Positions 33,771 to 41,910 of a stretch of 64,000 bases of DNA are shown in pieces. Numbering within the stretch: the stretch's first letter is position 1; each line of letters opens with the position of its first letter. The notes under the pieces are model-generated. The model had not been told where the DNA came from. It did not search any database and was given only the letters and a program-made list of their open reading frames with translations. This DNA comes from Allofournierella_A excrementavium. GTDB taxonomy: Bacteria; Bacillota; Clostridia; Oscillospirales; Ruminococcaceae. The translations under genes and the position numbers were made by a program. Location of the stretch: the NCBI GenBank assembly GCA_019120375.1, contig DWVE01000030.1, positions 25,855 to 89,854 on the forward strand, written 5' to 3'.

Positions 33771-34577
33771 TCAGTTCACTTTTTTGGCCACCACCACGAA
33801 CCGCCCGTTTTCCACGTGGTCGGAGCAGGTGGAGAGGGTGAGCAGGGTGTCGCCGAACTCGGCGCTCACCCCGGTGTCGTACTCCGCCAGCGCCTTCACG
33901 TTCTCCACATAATCGTTGAATTCCTCTTCGTTTTCCGCGTCGAAGAACTGGTAGTACTTGAAGCAGGTGTCGGTGGTGTAGTAGACCTGGGTGTAAAAGG
34001 CGGCCAGAAGCTGGTATTCCCCCACCTCATGCAGGGTGTCGAAGCGGATGAGGGAGTGCTCTTTGCCGTAGTCCTCGCCGGCATAAAGGTGCAGCTTGCC
34101 GAACATGGTGCCGTCGTGCATGTCGTGGCCGTAGATCATCTGGTTGGCGGTGACCTTTTCCACGCCGGGGTCGCACCGCTCGTCCAGGAACAGGGTGCCG
34201 CCGGTGGCGTAGGCGCCGTCAAAGCCCAGGCGCAGGTATTTTTCGTTGTTGCCGGGGGTGCGCACCACCGGGTAGTCGATGACGGTGCCCTCGATGGACA
34301 GCCAGCCGATCATGTCCGGGTTCTGCTCGTAGTAGGGGGCGTAGGCGTTCAGGATGCCTTCCTCGTTCAGCGCCCAGGGGTCGGCGGAGGTGGCGGAGGC
34401 GGCGGGGAAAGAGGCGGAGGAGGCGGGCAGGGAGGGCGGCTGGGGCTGGCCGCCGCCCAGGGCCTGACGCAGCAGCAGGCCGCCAAACACAAGGAACAGC
34501 AGCAGCGCCGCAGCAAAGCACACGGCGGGCAGATGGCGCAAAAGGAAGGCTTTGGGCCTGGAGGGATCGAAACGCAT
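33771..34577 (-). CDS. Class B sortase
   Basis: A 268-residue membrane transpeptidase that attaches surface proteins to the cell wall. It has an N-terminal anchor (AVCFAAALLLFLVFGGLLLR), a Pro/Ser linker, and the sortase barrel: YPVVRTPGNNEKYL, the catalytic His in YGHDM, and LSTCSDHVENGRFVVVAKK holding the catalytic Cys and Arg. The sequence features, including the helix before the final strands, fit class B. ATG at 34577 follows AAGGAGCC; longer frames upstream run through a terminator and are not the start. The gene directly upstream encodes a protein ending in TPKTG plus a membrane helix, its probable substrate. Confidence 0.92.
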   Translation of the reverse strand: MRFDPSRPKAFLLRHLPAVCFAAALLLFLVFGGLLLRQALGGGQPQPPSLPASSASFPAASATSADPWALNEEGILNAYAPYYEQNPDMIGWLSIEGTVIDYPVVRTPGNNEKYLRLGFDGAYATGGTLFLDERCDPGVEKVTANQMIYGHDMHDGTMFGKLHLYAGEDYGKEHSLIRFDTLHEVGEYQLLAAFYTQVYYTTDTCFKYYQFFDAENEEEFNDYVENVKALAEYDTGVSAEFGDTLLTLSTCSDHVENGRFVVVAKKVN

Positions 34578-34604
34578 AAAAAGGCTCCTTTTCAGGATGG
34601 TTTT

Positions 34605-34650
34605 GAAAAAAGCAAAAAGGCGAGGGGCCGCCCGGCGGGCGGCCCCTCGC
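34605..34650 (-). terminator. Terminator between beta-helix surface protein and sortase genes
   Basis: A perfect 14-base stem (GCGAGGGGCCGCCC with its complement, 34620-34650) followed on the minus strand by TTTTTGCTTTTTTC. It would partly or fully uncouple the sortase gene from its upstream partner. Confidence 0.88.
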
Positions 34651-34675
34651 GGGTTTTTGCAAAGGGAATGGAGCA

Positions 34676-36877
34676 TCAGCGGCGCTTGCGAAGCGCAACG
34701 CCCACACCAGCAAGGGCCAACGCGGCCAGAGGCAGGGCGACCAGACTCACGGCCCCGGTCTTGGGGGTGGAGTCCAGCACCGGCGCGGGGGCCGGGGTGG
34801 CGGCAGGGGCGTCAGGCTTCGGGTCAGGCCTGGGCTCCTGGGCGCCGCACACCGTGCACACGCCGTTCTGGTAGGTGTGGGTGTGGGTGGCGTTGATGGT
34901 TGCTTTTCCCGCGAGCTGTGCCTGCAGCTTTTGTTCGGCGGCCGTCACATCGCCGTTGGGGGCATTCCACTCGGAAACTCCGTAAAGTTTGGTGCCGTCT
35001 GCCAGATAGTTGTTGTCGAGGGTGATCGTGGCATTCTCGCCGATCTTCACGCCGTTGTAGAAGCACACGCCCATGTAACCGCTCACGTTGTTGTCCACAA
35101 AGGAGACGTTGCCCCGGATGTTGCTCACCAGCTGCAAAGCGACGGCTTTGCTTGGATATTGCGAATCGCTCAGACGGAAGGTGTTTTTGTCCACCTGGAT
35201 GTCGGCCGCAACGGTATCGTCGCCCCGGGTCTCGATGTGCACGCCGCGATAGCCGATGACGGTGTTGCCCACAAAGTCAAAATCCAGGGGCTTGTCCACC
35301 TTGTACCACACAGGGTAGGCGTTTTGCGAATAAAAGTTGCCTGGTGTGCCCTTGAATTCAAACAGGTTCCCCTCGTAGCGGATGGCCGCCGCCTGGGGAT
35401 AGCCGGACTGGCCGCCGTTGAAGGTGCAGCCCTTCACCAGCACACTGCCGCCCTCGGAATCAAAGAGCAGGTCGTTGGGGAAGACCAGGCCGGTCACCGT
35501 GAGGCCCGCAGCGTTCGCGGGCAGCTTGACGCGGATCACCGGGCAGCGGGCAGCGCCGTTATTGCCGTCGATGTCGTTGCCGTTCACGCCGCTGATAAGC
35601 TTTTCGGCGCCGGTCTTTCCCTGCAGGGTGAGGGAGGTCAGCTTCGTGCCGGACAGATCATAGGTGCTGTCTGTTACCGGAATGTCCTTCAGCACCGTCA
35701 CCGTCACATCGCCGGTCATCGTCTTGGCGGCTTCCATCGCCTCTTCCAGCGTTCCGTAGCCCGTCTCGCCGATCTGCACCACCGGATCCCGTTTCACAAC
35801 AAAGTGGCGGTCTGAGTCTGCCTGCACTTCATCGCTGGCGGTCACCGGGGTGACCTTCGCCTTGGCCGGGTCGGCCACAGCGCCGGTGTTGTCGTAATAA
35901 CCCGCCTGCTGCACCATCACCTGCGCTGCCGTGCCGGTCATGGCCAAAGTCACGGTGCCCTGCTGCGAGGCGGCATCATGCCGCCCGTCTCCCAGCAGGA
36001 TGTCCTCGTTGCCGCAGTTGGTGTTGCCGTTGCTGTAATTGAAGGTGGTGCCGTTCACAGTCAGGTGAGTGGTGGCGCCTTCCTTGGCCACGATGCGCAC
36101 CGGCGCACCATAGGTTGTGGTGCCCTTGTCTGCGGACACAGCGGGCAGCGCGCAGTCGGTGAAGGTGCAGCCTTCCAGCAGGATGTTCTGCACGCCGCTA
36201 GACTTGTGGTTGATGTTCAGGCCCACCGCGATGTTGGTAAAGGTGGTGTTGCGGATGGCGATCTCGCCGGGGGCGTTGGTGTAGACAGTGGTGTTCACAT
36301 TGCTGCCGCCTGCCGCATCGAAGGAACAGCCCTCCAGCGTGATGTTCAGCTTGCCGTCCGGATTGCTGTTGTTGGTAAAGTACACCCGCTGCATATTTTT
36401 GCAGTCGATGAAGTGCAGGTTCACAGTGTGGCCAGTGTGCCGCTCGCCCCAGGCCGCAATGCCTTCCAGGTCGTACACCGTCACGGTGATGTCCTTGTCC
36501 AGGAAGACGCCGCCTTCGCTCTGCTGCCCGGTAGCGCGGTCATATTGATAGGTGTCGATCTCCATATCCTTCTCGCCGCCGCTGACCTTTGCGCCGTTGC
36601 CGTAGATCACGAGGTCATCGGCCACATGGCCATGGGTCATCGAGCCCACGTCCGCGCCCGGCTTGCAGATCACCTCGGCGATGCCCTGGGGGTTGCTCTT
36701 ATACACCTCGGTCAGGGCCTCTGCCAGGGTGGGATAATAGCTGCCGGCATAATAGACCGTGTTGTTTTCTCCAAAATCCAGACCGTCTGTCGCCGGGCCC
36801 TCTGCGAACGCCGCCATGGGCAGCGCGCAGAGCGCCAGCGCCGCACACAGCGCCAGCGTCAAAAGTTTCTGTTTCAT
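34676..36877 (-). CDS. Secreted beta-helix surface protein with sortase signal TPKTG
   Basis: A 733-residue protein with signal peptide (MKQKLLTLALCAALALCALP), beta-helix-like repeated segments (GNGAKVSGGEKDMEIDTY, NISGVNGND-type rungs), a CxxC near the end (VCTVCGAQEP), a Pro-rich spacer (DPKPDAPAATPAPAP) and a sorting signal: TPKTG at about residue 705, a hydrophobic helix (AVSLVALPLAALALAGVGVA) and tail LRKRR. TPKTG fits the xPKTG signals of class B sortases. ATG at 36877 follows GGGAGGAAC. Base composition is less GC-rich than the flanking genes. Transcription is under a dyad-rich divergent promoter shared with an XRE regulator. Confidence 0.87.
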   Translation of the reverse strand: MKQKLLTLALCAALALCALPMAAFAEGPATDGLDFGENNTVYYAGSYYPTLAEALTEVYKSNPQGIAEVICKPGADVGSMTHGHVADDLVIYGNGAKVSGGEKDMEIDTYQYDRATGQQSEGGVFLDKDITVTVYDLEGIAAWGERHTGHTVNLHFIDCKNMQRVYFTNNSNPDGKLNITLEGCSFDAAGGSNVNTTVYTNAPGEIAIRNTTFTNIAVGLNINHKSSGVQNILLEGCTFTDCALPAVSADKGTTTYGAPVRIVAKEGATTHLTVNGTTFNYSNGNTNCGNEDILLGDGRHDAASQQGTVTLAMTGTAAQVMVQQAGYYDNTGAVADPAKAKVTPVTASDEVQADSDRHFVVKRDPVVQIGETGYGTLEEAMEAAKTMTGDVTVTVLKDIPVTDSTYDLSGTKLTSLTLQGKTGAEKLISGVNGNDIDGNNGAARCPVIRVKLPANAAGLTVTGLVFPNDLLFDSEGGSVLVKGCTFNGGQSGYPQAAAIRYEGNLFEFKGTPGNFYSQNAYPVWYKVDKPLDFDFVGNTVIGYRGVHIETRGDDTVAADIQVDKNTFRLSDSQYPSKAVALQLVSNIRGNVSFVDNNVSGYMGVCFYNGVKIGENATITLDNNYLADGTKLYGVSEWNAPNGDVTAAEQKLQAQLAGKATINATHTHTYQNGVCTVCGAQEPRPDPKPDAPAATPAPAPVLDSTPKTGAVSLVALPLAALALAGVGVALRKRR

Positions 36878-36911
36878 AAGTTCCTCCCGATCTTGCAGTA
36901 TTTGCGCAATA

Positions 36912-36998
36912 TTAACACACAATAATCTTGTGTGTTAACCAAAATTATACACAGTAATACTGTGTTTTTCAAGCATAAAAACAAAATAATGTTATGTT
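36912..36998. promoter_or_regulatory. Divergent promoter with operator dyads for XRE regulator and surface protein
   Basis: Minus promoter: TTGAAA (36967-36972), 17 bases, TATAAT (36944-36949). A dyad ACACAGTA-A-TACTGTGT (36949-36965) fills the spacer exactly. A second perfect dyad, TTAACACACA with TGTGTGTTAA (36912-36938), covers the predicted start point. A third looser ACA-n-TGT copy (about 36979-36999) lies upstream, nearer the XRE gene. This is a classic repressor layout; the XRE protein is the natural candidate. Confidence 0.8.
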
Positions 36999-37067
36999 TT
37001 TCAAAGAAACGAACACAAAAACAGTGTGCGCGGCATGCCGCGGGGGAGAGAAGGGAGAGACGAAACC

Positions 37068-37382
37068 ATGCGCGGAGATCGTTTGGCAGAGCTGCGAAAG
37101 GACGCCGGGCTGACCCAACGCCAGTTCGCGCAGCAGCTGCACGTTTCGCTGAACACCGTGTCCGGCTGGGAGCGGGGGCTTGCCGACCCGGACGACGAGA
37201 CAAAGGTGCTGCTTGCAAAGAGGTTCGGGGTGTCCATGGACTATCTGATGGGCGTTTCGGACGCGCAGAGGACTCAGGAACGCCAGTGCGCCACCTTCTT
37301 TTATATAAAGGACCTGCCGCCCGCCGCCGCGCGGGAGCTGGAAGAGTTTTTGCGGCAGCTGAAAAAGAAATACCGTCTGTAA
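37068..37382 (+). CDS. XRE-family transcriptional regulator
   Basis: A 104-residue cytoplasmic DNA-binding protein. Residues 3-62 are an XRE/Cro helix-turn-helix (LAELRKDAGLTQRQFAQQLH, VSLNTVSGWERGLADPD) ending in FGVSMDYLMGVS, as in many phage-like and chromosomal repressors. The C-terminal 35 residues (DLPPAAARELEEFLRQLKKK) are helical and may dimerise. The ATG at 37068 follows AGGGAGAG; earlier in-frame ATG codons lack a ribosome binding site. It is divergent from the beta-helix surface protein gene across three operator-like dyads. Confidence 0.9.
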   Translation: MRGDRLAELRKDAGLTQRQFAQQLHVSLNTVSGWERGLADPDDETKVLLAKRFGVSMDYLMGVSDAQRTQERQCATFFYIKDLPPAAARELEEFLRQLKKKYRL

Positions 37383-37398
37383 AAGGCGGCGCGCGGCC

Positions 37399-37456
37399 TG
37401 TACAGGGGCGCGGGGGGGGGGTATAATGAAAAAAAGCCCGGCCAACGGGCCGGGCT
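37399..37456 (+). promoter_or_regulatory. Lipoprotein gene promoter with ten-G spacer and 5' leader hairpin
   Basis: TGTACA (37399-37404) and TATAAT (37422-37427) are 17 bases apart; the last ten spacer bases (37412-37421) are all G. The predicted transcript starts near 37434 and immediately forms a 9-base stem (AGCCCGGCC with GGCCGGGCT, 37435-37456) before the ribosome binding site. A change in G-tract length would alter promoter spacing. Confidence 0.65.
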
Positions 37457-37477
37457 CAAAAGGAAGAGGGAAATATC

Positions 37478-38275
37478 ATGAAAAAGGCAATTTTTGGTGT
37501 TTGCGCAGTGACGCTGGCCCTCGCGCTGGCCGCCTGTGGCGGCGCGCCGGCCTCCGGGTCTGCGCCGGCCTCCCAGCCTGCTTCGGCTTCGCAGCCTGCC
37601 TCTGAGCCGGCTTCCCAGCCCGGCTCGGAACCCGCCTCGGAGCCCGCCTCCGAGCCCGCAGAGGCGGACTACACCGCTTATACCCTGCAGTTCGACGTGC
37701 CCGAGGAGTTTGCCCAGCTGGAGGATCCCCCCGAGGGCGTGAGCGCCATGTTCCAGGCGGTGGACGGCTCCAGCATCAACCTGGTGATCTACGAGAACGA
37801 CGGCTCCCTGGCCAGCGACGTGAAGCAGGAGGACCTTGTTTCCCTGCTGGAGGAGAGCATGCAGCAGATGGGCTTGGAGGTCGAAGTGCTGAACCCGGTG
37901 TTTGAGACCGGCAAGCTGGGGGATGTGTGCCCCTACTACCGCATCGACTACACCGTGGTGCTGAACGACGTGGTCATGGGCCAGACGATGATGGGCATCA
38001 ACGCTGACCGGGCCTACACCTTCACCTTCACCGACATGACCGGCGACTGGGGCCAGTTCTTTGTGGACGCCATCGCCTCCATCACTCCCGTGGCTGCCTC
38101 ATCGACGGTAACCACCCAAGAAGAGTCCGCTGACGCTGAAGAGATGGTTTGGATTAGTGAAAGTGGAGAAAAGTATCATAGCACTTCAGAGTGCAGCAAT
38201 ATGAAGAATCCTTGGCAAGTAAGTGAGAGTGAAGCACTTGCACAAGGAAGAACCCCGTGTAATAAATGCTGGTAA
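37478..38275 (+). CDS. Lipoprotein with Ser/Pro/Ala linker and C-terminal Cys/His domain
   Basis: A 265-residue lipoprotein. The lipobox is LAAC (Cys at residue 20), followed by a linker of PASQPASASQPASEPASQPG type (about 24-62), a beta-rich domain (about 65-205) and a small C-terminal domain (about 225-265) with YHSTSECSNM and PCNKCW. That C-terminal pattern (YHxxxCxxM, then PCxxC) is seen on the ends of many Firmicute secreted proteins and is likely metal-binding. The DNA for about the last 55 residues is visibly AT-richer than the rest, suggesting a swapped-in module. RBS is AGGAAGAGGG. A strong terminator follows. Confidence 0.82.
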   Translation: MKKAIFGVCAVTLALALAACGGAPASGSAPASQPASASQPASEPASQPGSEPASEPASEPAEADYTAYTLQFDVPEEFAQLEDPPEGVSAMFQAVDGSSINLVIYENDGSLASDVKQEDLVSLLEESMQQMGLEVEVLNPVFETGKLGDVCPYYRIDYTVVLNDVVMGQTMMGINADRAYTFTFTDMTGDWGQFFVDAIASITPVAASSTVTTQEESADAEEMVWISESGEKYHSTSECSNMKNPWQVSESEALAQGRTPCNKCW

Positions 38276-38278
38276 ACA

Positions 38279-38321
38279 AAATAGCGGTCCTGCACAAAAC
38301 GTGCAGGACCGCTATTTTTAA
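38279..38321. terminator. Bidirectional terminator between lipoprotein gene and asnS
   Basis: AATAGCGGTCCTGCAC pairs with GTGCAGGACCGCTATT, with A-rich 5' and TTTTTA 3' flanks, so it can serve both convergent genes. Confidence 0.9.
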
Positions 38322-38335
38322 CTAAAACGAAAGAA

Positions 38336-39721
38336 TCAGAAGCCGCCGGCGGTGCGGGGGTAGGGGATGACGTCCCGGATGTTGGGGATGCCGGTGAGGT
38401 ACATGATGAGCCGCTCGAACCCCAGGCCGTAGCCCGCGTGCTGCACGCTGCCGAAGCGCCGCAGGTCCAGATACTGCTGGTAGTCCTCCATGTGCATGCC
38501 CAGCTGCTCCATCTTGGCCAGCAGCAGGTCCAGCCGCTCCTCACGCTGGCTGCCGCCCACCAGCTCGCCCACGCCGGGCACCAGCATGTCGGCGGCGGCC
38601 ACGGTGCGGCCGTCGTCGTTGGCCCGCATGTAGAAGCTCTTGATGGCGGCGGGGTAGTCGGTCACGAACACCGGCTTGCCGTACACCTTCTCGGTGAGGA
38701 ACCGCTCGTGCTCGGTCTGCAGGTCGGTGCCCCACTCCACCTTGTACTGGAACTGGTCGTTGTGCTTTTCCAGGATCTCCACCGCCTCGGTGTAGCTCAC
38801 CCGGGCGAAGTCGGCCTTCACCAGGGCGTTCAGCCGCTCCAAGAGGCCCTTGTCGAAGAACTGGTTGAAGAAGGCCAGCTCGTCGGGGCACTTTTCCAGC
38901 ACATAGCCGATGACGTACTTCACCATCGCCTCGGCGTTGTCCATGTAGTCGCCAAGGTCCGCGAAGGCCATCTCCGGCTCGATCATCCAGAACTCCGCCG
39001 CGTGGCGCGGGGTGTTGGAGTTCTCCGCCCGGAAGGTGGGGCCGAAGGTGTAGATGTTGCCGAAGGCCATGGCCATGGCCTCGCCCTCCAGCTGGCCGCT
39101 CACCGTCAGGTTGGTGGGCCGGCCGAAGAAGTCCTTGGAGCTGTCCACCTTGCCGTCCTCGGTGCGGGGCAGATCGTTCAGGTCCAGGGTGGTCACCCGG
39201 AACATCTCGCCCGCGCCCTCGCAGTCAGAGCCGGTGATGAGGGGGGTGTGCACGTAGACGAAGCCCTGCTCCTGGAAGAAGCGGTGGATGGCCCAGGCCG
39301 CGGTGCTGCGCACCCGGAAGGCCGCCGCAAAGGTGTTGGTGCGGGGGCGCAGATGGGGCATGGTGCGCAGGAATTCCACGGTGTGGCGCTTTTTCTGCAG
39401 CGGATACTCCGGCGGGCAGCTGCCCAGCAGCTCCACGCTGTCGGCGTTCACTTCCAGGGGCTGCTTCGCGCCGGGGGTCAGCACCACGCGGCCCACCACC
39501 CGCATGCTGGTGCCCACGCCCGCCTTGGCCACGTCCTTGTAGTTGGCCAGCTTGGCGGCCTCGAACACCACCTGCAGGTTTTTGAAGCAGGAGCCGTCGC
39601 TCAGCTCGATGAAGCCGATGTTTTTGGAGTCCCGCACGGTCTTTGCCCAGCCGCAAACGGTCACCACGGTGCCGTCGGCAGGGGGGCAGGAAAGCAGGTT
39701 CTTGATGATGATGCGTTCCAT
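38336..39721 (-). CDS. asnS: Asparaginyl-tRNA synthetase
   Basis: A 461-residue class IIb aminoacyl-tRNA synthetase charging tRNA-Asn. It has an N-terminal OB-fold anticodon-binding domain (about 10-105), motif 2 FRAENSNTPRHAAEFWMIEP, and motif 3 GYGLGFERLIMYLTGI followed by IRDVIPYPR. The Asn-specific signatures (PRHAAEFWMIEPE and FFNQFF region) separate it from AspS and LysS. ATG at 39721 has a GGAGAGGG ribosome binding site. Its expression is controlled by a T-box leader immediately upstream. Confidence 0.97.
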   Translation of the reverse strand: MERIIIKNLLSCPPADGTVVTVCGWAKTVRDSKNIGFIELSDGSCFKNLQVVFEAAKLANYKDVAKAGVGTSMRVVGRVVLTPGAKQPLEVNADSVELLGSCPPEYPLQKKRHTVEFLRTMPHLRPRTNTFAAAFRVRSTAAWAIHRFFQEQGFVYVHTPLITGSDCEGAGEMFRVTTLDLNDLPRTEDGKVDSSKDFFGRPTNLTVSGQLEGEAMAMAFGNIYTFGPTFRAENSNTPRHAAEFWMIEPEMAFADLGDYMDNAEAMVKYVIGYVLEKCPDELAFFNQFFDKGLLERLNALVKADFARVSYTEAVEILEKHNDQFQYKVEWGTDLQTEHERFLTEKVYGKPVFVTDYPAAIKSFYMRANDDGRTVAAADMLVPGVGELVGGSQREERLDLLLAKMEQLGMHMEDYQQYLDLRRFGSVQHAGYGLGFERLIMYLTGIPNIRDVIPYPRTAGGF

Positions 39722-39776
39722 TGTTCCCTCTCCTTTTTATTAAGGTGTGTTCCCGCTTGCTTTGCGGTGAAACGGT

Positions 39777-40057
39777 AAAAAAAGACCGGCAGCCTGGTTC
39801 GTCCCTTTCATTAGGACGAATCGCTGCCGGATCCGCGGTGCCACCTAACTTGCCGTTTTCACGGCCCCTTTTCCGCTCAAAATTAAGCGTCGCGGCTTAA
39901 CGCGCCGCCCACGTCGCGCCCTACTGCCGTTTTCAAAACGGGTTGGGACGTGCAGCTCCAAAGCGTTCCTTCCGCCGGGCGCCGGGCGGGGCTCGCACCG
40001 TCCCCCGCTCGCTGGGCCGCCGTTTGCCGGCGTACTGCTCTTTTTCACAGCTTTTGT
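39777..40057 (-). ncRNA. T-box riboswitch leader of asnS (Asn specifier AAC)
   Basis: Minus strand: the T-box core GGTGGCACCGCGG (about 39833-39847) is preceded by AAGTTA and followed by a terminator of CCGGCAGC, a bulged stem and GCTGCCGGTCTTTTTTT (39777-39830). Upstream stem I has AGCGAGC-type bulge bases and a likely specifier AAC followed by G at 39965-39967, which matches asparagine. Uncharged tRNA-Asn would pair with the core and prevent termination. Confidence 0.9.
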
Positions 40058-40063
40058 GGAATC

Positions 40064-40092
40064 AGTGTACCCCTTTCGCCGCTTCCTGTCAA
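40064..40092 (-). promoter_or_regulatory. asnS promoter
   Basis: Minus strand: consensus TTGACA (40087-40092), exactly 17 bases, then TACACT (40064-40069). Transcription would start near 40057 and read the T-box leader. Confidence 0.87.
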
Positions 40093-40153
40093 GGCCCGCC
40101 GCATTTTTTCGCCGCTGCGGCGGTATGCTATCAGCAGGGAAGGGGGCGGCGGC

Positions 40154-40969
40154 ATGAAAAAACGGCTTGCGGCGGGCGTTCTGGCCCTGGGCCTGGCGGC
40201 AGCGGCGGCGGTGTGGGTGGGCCGCGCGCCCCGCTTCGCCCACGCCTCGCCGGACTATCCCATGGTGGACCTGACGGGCGTGGTGGAGCGGGCCGAGGCG
40301 GGAAAGGCCGACTACCGGCTGCTCTTCGCCCAGACGGGCCTCGGGGCCCCGGCGGTGGACGCGCTGCTGGAAGAGGGCCGGGGTCAGGAATTGCTTGACT
40401 TTCAGGCCCGGTACTTTGCCCCCTGCGCCTGGAAGACGGTGAAGGGGGCGGCGGTGGTGCGGCTGGAGGTCACCGAAAAAGACTTTGAATTCGCCCCGCT
40501 GGAAAAGGGGGACATCCTGCTCACCCCCTCCAGCCGGTGCGGCGGCTGGCGCAACGGCCACGCGGCGCTGGTGGTGGACGCGGAGGAGGGCCTGGTGCTG
40601 GAGGCCTTCAGCCTGGGCTGCCCCAGCCAGCTGAGCAGCCTTTCCACCTGGCAGGACAAGGCCGCCGTGGCGGTGCTGCGCCTCAAAGGGGTGAGCGAAG
40701 AGCGCCGGGCCCGGATGGCCGACTGGGCGCGGGAAAATCTGGTGGGCCTGCCCTACGGGCTTTTTTCCGGCCTTGCGTGGCTGGGGGAGAGCACCGGCCC
40801 GCCCGCTACCCAGTGCGCCCATCTGGTGTGGTGCGCCTGCGCCGCCTTCGGGTATGACATCGACGGGTGCGGTGGCTGGCCGGTCACCCCCCGGGACATC
40901 TCCCTCTCGCCCCTTCTGGAAACGGTGCAGGTCTGGGGCCTGCCCCAGGGGCAGCGCTGGCCGTCGTGA
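40154..40969 (+). CDS. Exported YiiX-like permuted NlpC/P60 cysteine hydrolase
   Basis: A 271-residue protein with an N-terminal signal/anchor (LAAGVLALGLAAAAAVWVG). The catalytic elements occur in permuted order: GDILLTPSS and NGHAALVV with the histidine first (about 135-150), and TQCAHLVWCACAAFG with the cysteine later (about 220). This is the YiiX/YebB type of the NlpC/P60 papain-like family. It probably cleaves a peptide, amide or ester at the envelope; the substrate is unknown. The ATG at 40154 follows AGGGGGCGGC; the longer frame runs back through the asnS promoter and is rejected. Confidence 0.8.
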   Translation: MKKRLAAGVLALGLAAAAAVWVGRAPRFAHASPDYPMVDLTGVVERAEAGKADYRLLFAQTGLGAPAVDALLEEGRGQELLDFQARYFAPCAWKTVKGAAVVRLEVTEKDFEFAPLEKGDILLTPSSRCGGWRNGHAALVVDAEEGLVLEAFSLGCPSQLSSLSTWQDKAAVAVLRLKGVSEERRARMADWARENLVGLPYGLFSGLAWLGESTGPPATQCAHLVWCACAAFGYDIDGCGGWPVTPRDISLSPLLETVQVWGLPQGQRWPS

Positions 40970-40973
40970 GGGC

Positions 40974-41756
40974 TCACCGCCCCGCGGCGGCCTTTTTGCG
41001 CGCTTTGCGCAGCACCGGCAGATAGCACAGGCCGATGAGCGCCGCCGCCAGCAGGCAGATGACGGCGAGATAGGCCAGCCACTGGCCCACGCTGTTCAGC
41101 GGGATGGGCAGGGGCGGGGTGTAGGTGAAAAAGAAGTTGGTGGCGTATTCCACGCTGATGAGCTCGCCGTCCACATAGGTGGCGGCGGCGAACATGGAGT
41201 TGAGATAGAGCGAGGCCATGGCCATCGCCCCCAGGATGCCCAGCGTGGAGAAATAGTGCTTCGGGCGCAGCTCCACCTCGCCGCAAAGGGGGATGTAGGC
41301 CCCCAGCACCACCAGCATGGAGTGGTAGAGGAAGAACTGATAGGCCAGGGGATGGGTGAAGGCCTGGCTCACCTCGATGGTGGAGGAAAAGATGGAGGGC
41401 ATGGCCAGCGCCAGCGCCGCGCCGATGAGGGCGGTGGGGTACATGAAGGCCAGCACCGTGGTGCGCGCTTTGCCCGGCCGGGCGAAGCGCACAAAGAAGA
41501 TGAGCAGGATCTGGATGCTGCAAAGGTGGAAGGGCAGATGCTGCATCTCCATGTAGGGCAGCAGCATGGAGCCGTCGGCGGAGGGGACCATTTTGATGAC
41601 GCTCAGGTCCTTCACCAGTTCCGAGGCGACGCACAGCACGCAGCAGACGCTGAGCACGTTTTTGAGCGGCGGGCGGCGCTTTTTGAGAAAGATGAGCGCC
41701 CCGGCGATGAGGACGGTACAGATGGCCAGCCAGACAAAGTGATAGACGGTGAACAT
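40974..41756 (-). CDS. TP0381/YwaF-family integral membrane protein
   Basis: A 260-residue protein with about seven membrane helices (FVWLAICTVLIAGALIFLKK, FFLYHSMLVVLGAYIPLCG, WLAYLAVICLLAAALIGLCY). The motif MQHLPFHLCSIQI and the later YHSMLVVLG resemble the YwaF/TP0381 family, whose members are otherwise poorly characterised. ATG at 41756 has AAGGAG upstream; the 9-residue extension to 41783 lacks a ribosome binding site. It is convergent with the cysteine hydrolase gene, the stops 5 bases apart. Function unknown. Confidence 0.8.
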   Translation of the reverse strand: MFTVYHFVWLAICTVLIAGALIFLKKRRPPLKNVLSVCCVLCVASELVKDLSVIKMVPSADGSMLLPYMEMQHLPFHLCSIQILLIFFVRFARPGKARTTVLAFMYPTALIGAALALAMPSIFSSTIEVSQAFTHPLAYQFFLYHSMLVVLGAYIPLCGEVELRPKHYFSTLGILGAMAMASLYLNSMFAAATYVDGELISVEYATNFFFTYTPPLPIPLNSVGQWLAYLAVICLLAAALIGLCYLPVLRKARKKAAAGR

Positions 41757-41881
41757 GAGGCCTCGCTCCTTTTTTCCCGGCACGGTGCCGGTGGATACAG
41801 CCTGATTGTACTATATTCCCGGCCGGGCCTCAATCGTGCAAGGGTGAAATTTGGATAAAATCAAAGAAAAGCCGCCGCGCA

Positions 41882-41910
41882 TTGCGCACGGCGGCCGGAC
41901 ACGCTATACT
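41882..41910 (+). promoter_or_regulatory. Promoter of the siderophore/iron uptake operon
   Basis: TTGCGC (41882-41887), 17-base spacer, TATACT (41905-41910). It lies about 90 bases before the binding-protein ATG. No convincing Fur box was found. Confidence 0.7.

Noticed and set aside
37556..37665. Repeated PASQPASEP-type units as a DNA repeat or CRISPR-like array
   Set aside because: The units are short, imperfect and in frame with a lipoprotein linker; there are no spacers or regular repeats.
39950..40153. N-terminal extension of the cysteine hydrolase back to 39950
   Set aside because: It would overlap the asnS promoter and T-box leader on the other strand, has no ribosome binding site, and the ATG at 40154 starts a clean signal sequence.
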